The position numbers and the translations under genes are program-made. A stretch of DNA of 64,000 nt from Branchiostoma belcheri (lineage: Eukaryota > Chordata > Leptocardii > Amphioxiformes > Branchiostomatidae): positions 996,862 through 1,060,861 of the forward strand of contig NW_017803943.1 in the NCBI RefSeq assembly GCF_001625305.1, written 5' to 3'. The notes under the pieces are model-generated. The model did not search any database. It was not told the origin of the DNA and saw nothing but the letters and a program-made list of their open reading frames with translations. Below are positions 57,807 through 64,000 of this stretch, one piece after another; position 1 is the first letter of the stretch, and each line of letters begins with the position of its first letter.

Positions 57807-60419
57807 TAACTAAGAAGAAATTCTAACAACCCACGGTCTTCAGGTCACATACAAAACTGTGATGCTCCAAGGTCAATCACTTTTGTCTGTGTATCTACCT
57901 TAACTGGGACCAGATGTCTTTTTGATTATGAACAGTTTCCAAAACTTTGGAAAGACTATAACCAATAAACAGCATTCCACTTTAACATCCTACATGATCA
58001 CTAGCCTTTTGAAAATTTTTATGGACACACCTTGAAATTACATTCAAATTCTAAAGCAGCCAGTTGCATTGTCAATTGTATCTGAGGACAACAGTAAGGA
58101 GTAGAGCCATGAAAAATTCATGAGCAATCATACACTTGCAGCAAATCAATAGCACATAAATTTATGGCATCTTTTCATTCCTTATACAACCTTACGTGTA
58201 TGTGATGATAATATTTTGTGTGGGAGGGTGCTTAAAATACCACAGCCCATGTTTTTACTTTCACAAAAGAGCATTGGTGTACAAAGTATTATTGATGAAA
58301 ATTGAATATACTGTATTTTCTTACCGTATCTTCCCAATGGTAAGCATCTGAATCCAGGACTTGAAATACCCACCAGCAAGCTACAATTTGCTGAATATTT
58401 TTTCTACTAGATTGCAGACAAAATTGCAGACAACTTGCAATTTTGTAGGGTAGAAAGTTTAAGACTACTTTGGAATTATGAATCACAATGAAGCTAATTA
58501 ACCATGTACTAAAGCCTGTGTTGTAGAACTAGAAGGGTAGGATAGTGGCTTGGATATCTGCAGAAATTTTTTTCAAAGTACATGTACTACAGTACTAGTA
58601 TTGACGTATTACTGGTCAAAGTTAAAAACATCACTACAGTTTGTATGTGCATTTGCTACGTTGTGTTCTGTGCTACTCAAATTTCATTATGGTTTAAACT
58701 TAGTCACACATTATTCTGAACTTATACAGATAATGTCCTTGGCCTGACAGTTTTGCTAGGGTCGGTCGGGAAACCAGTATTTTTTTCCTAGGCCTGTTCC
58801 AAGAAAATAGGTTCTTCCCTCCAGCAAATGCCAGAAGCACAATCTCCGGATCAAACTATCTCATACCCGGTCCCATCTTAAATATGTATTTTTCCCAACT
58901 CATGTATTTTCCCCAACTCCAAGTTACAAATGGATATTGTTCACTAGAAGACAGACTACTTTTGTTCAGATGTCAACAAACACAGTTGCTTTTAGTTCTA
59001 GACAACTATCGGTTTTGTCTCTTGCAAAGACAAGGGAGTACTTTGAAACCAAATGAGAAATGAATTCATTGTTTAGCCCATACTAGACTACTGTACTTGT
59101 ATTTGCTTGAAGGACCCTGAGCAGTAAGTGTGACTTTCACCTAACTTCTGGTTTGAGACAATTATACTCCTTTGGGAATAGATGTCAGGTAGTAAAATAC
59201 ACATATTCACTTTGCAACTTCATGAGGATGAATTTGTATCAATTACAGTAACAAATGTTGAGAAATGCAACAAACGGTGCAAAGCTATAAGACAGAAGTT
59301 ATTAATTTTTTCTTGTCTGCCATGTGCCAACTTGGAATTAAAAGCAAAACTGTCCTACGACTCCTAGCAAATCTAGATCAGTTTGTGCCACAAATTGTGG
59401 CCATTGCAGAAAATTTCAGCAAGCAGTACCATTTCTAACCTACTTGAAAAGACATATTATAATGTTAAGTTGTAGTCATCCATGTCACAAATCTGTACAA
59501 TTGGACTAGACTGTTGCTCTCACAGTAGATTTTGGTTGAAAATTCGAACATTTTCTCAGGCTGCTTTTTATACAAATTTAGTTTTTTGGACAGTTGAGTA
59601 GCAATAGGGTACTGTCAGAAAAGCTGGCTCTTCACAAATTGTTACAACTTTCTACCCCAACATCTGCTTGGAGATTTATTGAACTTGGTCAACCAGTACA
59701 GCATATACTGTAGTAGTAATATCGTAATATACTATTGCACTCCGTTAACACGAACATCAAATATGCAAAATTAAACAGTCTTTATTACCCAAATCAGCAT
59801 CTGGTCAGCTATGGTCCGGATATTTTCATTTTTGAACTTTCTGATGAGAAGTGTACATCATTTATGACCAAAATTATTTTCCCTGCTTACTGAAGGTTGA
59901 AAGCAAAAATTAAGTCCTAGAAACATTTACTGTCACAAATAAAGAAAGAAAAAAGCATACTTCACTTTTACCATTTCTATTAAGAAAAAAAATTAAATTG
60001 ATTAACTGCACAAGAAAAATTTTATCGCCAGCCCCAAACCCAACATGTGAAAATAAGACTATTTACAGTGTATAACGGCTACGACTAAACAAACACCTAT
60101 TCAGGTAGACCAAGAAAACCGGTAAAATTTGAAGTAGTAAATTTAATTTTCTTCCACCTAATTTGCAGCGAAGGTTACTGTCTTGTCTGAAAAGAAAAAT
60201 GATGGGTGCGTGCGACTTGAAGCACAACGCCCACCTTGTCATGACTAATTAATTACTCTCTACCAAAACACTCGCCTTTCACCAAGTACCAAAAAGACGC
60301 AAATTACCACCAAGAAAAATCGTTACACAACATTTAAAATCGCACAAGTAACGTACATGATATTCACAACAATAAATACGATTTAAGTTGTGGAAAGAGG
60401 TTAGAAGGATTACAAATGG

Positions 60420-61200
60420 TTGCTACTGTAGCGCCGCCGACCGAGCATGGGACCGCAGACGAGATCGCGAGAAGAAACTCAGGCGGCCCGCCCGCCAAAA
60501 ATTGCCGCCTCGCTCCCTCCCTTCCAGCCTAACCCGCTAAAAACAACAGCGCCATTTTGTGGAGAACACCTTCGAAAAAATTTGAACCATCACGAGGGAA
60601 AATCTGGCCAGGATCGCCGCGTGCGGCGCCCGTACAACGCTGCCCCATGCTCGGTAGTGCCGCGGTGCGCTAGTGGGAGTAGAGGATGGAGGAAAATCAC
60701 CTTGTGGTTGGTGTTGTTGGCGGGAAACAGTCGCCGTGACTACGGTGGCTATGGCGCACACAACCAAGGCAACTGTTGCCACACGGCGACACACGCACAC
60801 ACAACACAGATCACTCCGCTTACCCGCCACTCAAACACCGCCTTCTTCCCTGCAAACCTCCTCTCAACGCACATAAATGTCCACCAGTAAATTTTCCTAT
60901 ATAATTTCTCTCACAAAAATGCCGGAATGGTACAAAATTTTGGAGCTTCGGATGAAAAGAATAGATTAAGACGCTGGAAAAATAGTGCGAAGCGGCGGAT
61001 GGATTCCAGCGGTGCGGCGGTTTGAAAACGACTGCCTATCATGGCGGACAGGAGACAGAATATCACTATGGCGACCAGGAAAAGAGGACGGGAATGCGTG
61101 ACGTCAGCAAGGATCGGAGAGTCTTCTACTCCTACTTTCGGGATAAACTTTGGATCTAATGTGGAATATTTTATGTAAGAAAGTATTACCGTTATGTGAC
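60420..61200. promoter_or_regulatory. GC-rich candidate bidirectional promoter upstream of RFX
   Basis: CpG-rich sequence in an otherwise AT-rich 10 kb. It contains an everted RFX half-site pair (GGCAAC-T-GTTGCC, about 60768-60780), TGACGTCA at 61100-61107 and a minus-strand donor GCGG|GTAAGC at 60823-60818 that could end a non-coding RFX first exon. On the plus strand an ATG opens at 61041. No TATA box is seen. Confidence 0.4.
61041..61178 (+). CDS. Short plus-strand open frame, possible first exon of a divergent gene
   Basis: ATGGCGGACAGG starts a 45-codon frame, MADRRQNITMATRKRGRECV, continuing TSARIGESSTPTFGINFGSN and VEYFM. It stops at TAA, but the last ATG overlaps a consensus donor (TTTAT|GTAAGA at 61175). 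It sits at the edge of the GC-rich island. No family is recognised and no second exon was identified, so this is tentative. Confidence 0.25.
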   Translation: MADRRQNITMATRKRGRECVTSARIGESSTPTFGINFGSNVEYFM

Positions 61201-61280
61201 GTGAAGTGTGGAGGAGGGTAGCGGAAATTGGTTTTGATGAAGTGCGTAGTAACCGTGTGGGGCGCTCCCATGAAACAGCG

Positions 61281-61375
61281 TTGTTTACCTAGTGATAGCG
61301 ATCATGGTGTAGTGGTGTGTGTGTTCGCCTGCCATGCGGGGGCCGCCGGTTCGAATCCCCCCTAACGATTTCATT
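61281..61375 (+). pseudogene. tRNA-Gly(GCC)-like pseudogene or SINE head
   Basis: TGGTGTAGTGG, CGCCTGCCATGCGGG (anticodon GCC) and GGTTCGAATCC occur with tRNA spacing, but the T stem has mismatches and the acceptor arms do not pair. It is therefore a relic. Confidence 0.5.
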
Positions 61376-63599
61376 ATGAACATTTTCTGGTTGTACATTC
61401 GTGGATTTTATCGTTATACTATAAACTAGATAACTATTTGTTATGTTGCAAATTATGTAATAACGTTGATAAGCCATGATCATCTATGATGTGTTTTTTC
61501 ATCCCATTTCATTTTGTCTAGTCAATTTCTGTGAGTCAGTGGTCATTCTTTGAAATTATCATTGTCGATTTGCCCCTTTTCCACATTTTCTGAATATGTA
61601 ATATCTTATGTTGCAAATTATGTAACAACGTTTATTTTATTACCACATAACGTTATAGCCATAATGTGCTTGTTTCATCCCATGTTTTGTCTGGTCATTC
61701 TGTGAAATGATCAAATAATATTATGTTGTTTTGAGGTCATCTCACTCCTTTATCACTCATATCTTCAAGTAATGTTATGTACTGTATGATATTTAAGATT
61801 TAACACACAAAATTAACTATAGATTATGTCCGTGCTTCAAGCAGATGTTGGGATGCAAGATAATTTTTTTCATGGCTTTGGTGTGTTTCAAATGACCAAG
61901 GAGCTTCTATCACCTGTAGAATGTCCTTGAAATGACATATTAAGTTTATATTTTTATATATGACAACATCAAAGCAATTGTGTTCACGTCCAGTTTAATA
62001 AAATGTGACACTACCTTGTTACATGTGGTTTCCATGCTTTGTCTTCAAAATATAGACGAGAAAAATTCAAACCATTCTGGGACTTAAAACATCAAACTTT
62101 GCATATGCTTGTATTTGATGAAATAATTCTTGATACATGTAATACAAAAATTGCATTGATCCCATTGTTGTTGTACCATTTCATGGTCAACATATCAAAC
62201 AAGCTTACATGTCTAACTACATGTACATGCAAAATTTTGTATTGAATAATAATCATATTTAATATATAATCCTCAATATTTGGCAAGCACATCATATATT
62301 CAATATAAATCATAACTTGTAACACAAAATTCAACTGTCCTACTGCACATTAAAAGGATTTCTCCTAATTTTTGATGTACCTAATAAAACAACAATATCC
62401 TACCGCATACCATACATTTTTTGTAACTATAGCATCCAGATATCAATGTACTACTAGTATATACAATATTAGAAAATATAGATTTTTACACATAGGTTTG
62501 TAATTTGTATATAGTTTTGGTCATGTGCTATTTCAGAAATGGCATTGCCAAATTTGTATTTTTGACATGTTTGCTCTTTGTGCTCTTTTACGTACAGTTT
62601 ATCTAAAAACACAGTACAAGAATACCAAAATATTTTACTTTTTTTGCTGTAGATTTTAGATCTGATGTTTGTAGGAATTTTTAGGGAATTTGCTAATGTC
62701 CAAAGAACTAAAATTCTTAATTTTGATAACAATTGACATTAGTAAACTAGTCTAGTGTTCTGAGAGAGTGAGACAGACATTGCTACAAACATAAGCAAAC
62801 TTTTAAGGTAAACAAACATCTGTCTTTACACTCTCTTAATGTAACCCAAAACATGTGAGTGGTTCACATGAGCCTTTTTTTGGGGGGTAAAATTGAACTT
62901 AATAAAAACAACAACAAACTTTGCACTGTGTGTCAACAGGGAAGACCTGTATGTACATGTAGAAATAGCATTTCTCTCAAGTCTATAATACACGTAATCA
63001 AATTATGCTAAAATAATTTGTGCAATCTCAAGTTATTCCCTGAAAAAGAAAGCTAACAACTAATTATCTACATACAAAATAGATCACTCTTACTATCTTA
63101 TTTTATTTTACATTTGTTACAAACTAAACTGAAATATAGCTTTATGTACAATGCACATAGTTCCTACATTTGTAAATGTCAAGTTACAATACAATACATG
63201 TATATCAACTCTACCTTATCAATGTCGGTTTTGCTAATATGGACAAGTGTCATGTAAATTGCCCTGAGAGAAAATTTGCGTGTAAAGTATTATCATCTAG
63301 AAGTCTAACGAAATTCATCACCATATAATATATTTGAATTATTGACAGGGAACCATCCAGCAAGTGTAACACTTAGTTTATCAAATCTAAGAATCCAGTA
63401 AAAAAAAAAGGATTCCTTCCCCCAAAAAAATAGACAGGTCCACCCAAAGTGGAGTCATGGCTGGGGTGCCTGGAGTGGGTGCCCAGGTCGGACTGGTCGC
63501 TGAGCTATTGCACCGTTACCGTTGTTCCAGGTAGTGTATTTGGGTGCCTCATTCCCTGGGTATGTCCTGCAGATTAGGTAGAAGAAGAAATAATGTTAA

Positions 63600-63700
63600 C
63601 CAGTGGTTGCATGTTTAGTCCAGTGCTTAGAGACCCTGCCTCTAGATCAAGAGGTTGGGAGTTCGAATCCTAGCTGTTGTTGCTCACCTAACATGCATGC
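63600..63700 (+). mobile_element. tRNA-like SINE head
   Basis: The head TAGTCCAGTGCTTAGAGACC, the anticodon-arm-like CCTCTAGATCAAGAGG and the B box GGGAGTTCGAATCC are spaced as in a tRNA. The sequence continues into an unrelated body. Confidence 0.5.
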
Positions 63701-64000
63701 TACTGGAAAGCGCGCCTACATTTTTGTGACCCAAGGTAGTGCTCCTATGTCAAAAGGTTAGTCTGGAGCCCTGAGTATAGTCTGCTGTATATTCTACTGA
63801 TTTAGTAGCCAATGTCAACCAACAGAATAGAGGCAAATGGCGGGCTGCCATCAAGCCTCAGCAAAGGTGTGCAAGCACATCTAACCCTCAGAAGACAGGG
63901 AACAACAGATGCTAAACCTGATAGTGAGTAAGTGAGTGACTAAGTGAGTACAGGTTGCACACGTTCCCTACCTTGTTTTGACTGGCTCAGGTGCCACGGC

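Larger units (their letters stand above)
53214..64000. other. RFX upstream/5' non-coding region
   Basis: No coding exon of RFX was found beyond 53249. Contents: a CTCCAAGCAG-family fragment (53682-53815), AAAGGCATCC-family copies (54698-55002 and 56516-56821), a tandem 114-base duplication (55869-56097), the TA-flanked element 57078-57806, the GC-rich island 60.4-61.2 kb, and tRNA-like repeats at 61281-61375 and 63600-63700. Between 57.8 and 60.4 kb and between 61.4 and 63.5 kb I see only AT-rich sequence. Confidence 0.55.

Noticed and set aside
61281-61375. Functional tRNA-Gly gene.
   Set aside because: The T stem has mismatches and the acceptor ends do not pair, so a relic or SINE head is more likely.

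Overview
The window is a stretch of invertebrate animal nuclear DNA. Genes are split into short exons with GT/AG splice sites, introns run from 35 bases to more than 10 kb, and the non-coding DNA is AT-rich and full of short inverted-repeat elements and tRNA-derived repeats. The best guess for the source is a cephalochordate (amphioxus, Branchiostoma) or another invertebrate deuterostome, because both genes look like single pre-duplication versions of vertebrate families. That placement is an inference from family resemblance; no species marker was identified.

Two transcription-factor genes lie on the minus strand. (1) A GLIS1/3-type Kruppel-like zinc-finger gene. Its start codon is at 24151, its three visible coding exons are 24171-23851, 12481-11733 and 11565-10886, and the remaining zinc fingers and C-terminus lie beyond position 1. 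(2) A complete RFX1/2/3-type winged-helix gene, with start codon at 53213 and stop codon at 38791 or 39971. It has at least 15 coding exons plus one duplicated alternative exon, and conceptually encodes about 713-766 residues. Exon phases were followed junction by junction. They agree throughout RFX, and in GLIS except for one missing base in exon 2.

Layout: 1-10885 is GLIS intron 3 with tandem and inverted repeats; 10886-24171 is the GLIS 5' half; 24.7-25.4 kb is GC-rich and may hold the GLIS promoter. From 25.4 to 37.9 kb is intergenic, with transposon debris and two promoter-like islands (32.4-32.6 kb and 34.8-35.4 kb). From 37.9 to 53.2 kb is RFX, with a 1.3 kb pogo-like element and several small inverted-repeat elements in its introns. 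From 53.3 to 64 kb is the RFX upstream region: RFX-type X-box motifs at 55.0 and 56.3 kb, a 0.73 kb inverted-repeat element at 57.1-57.8 kb, and a GC-rich candidate bidirectional promoter at 60.4-61.2 kb.

The main observations are these. The tandem RFX/GLIS pairing recalls the human RFX3-GLIS3 neighbourhood, with gene order swapped. The exon ending the RFX DNA-binding domain is duplicated, and the two copies are separated by a 35-nt intron whose TACTAAC branch-point motif overlaps the upstream donor, a layout expected to force mutually exclusive splicing. A single-base frameshift sits in a C-run of GLIS exon 2. A splice-ratchet-like AG|GTAAGT site lies in a tandemly duplicated unit just behind GLIS exon 3. 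RFX has alternative C-terminal splice options.
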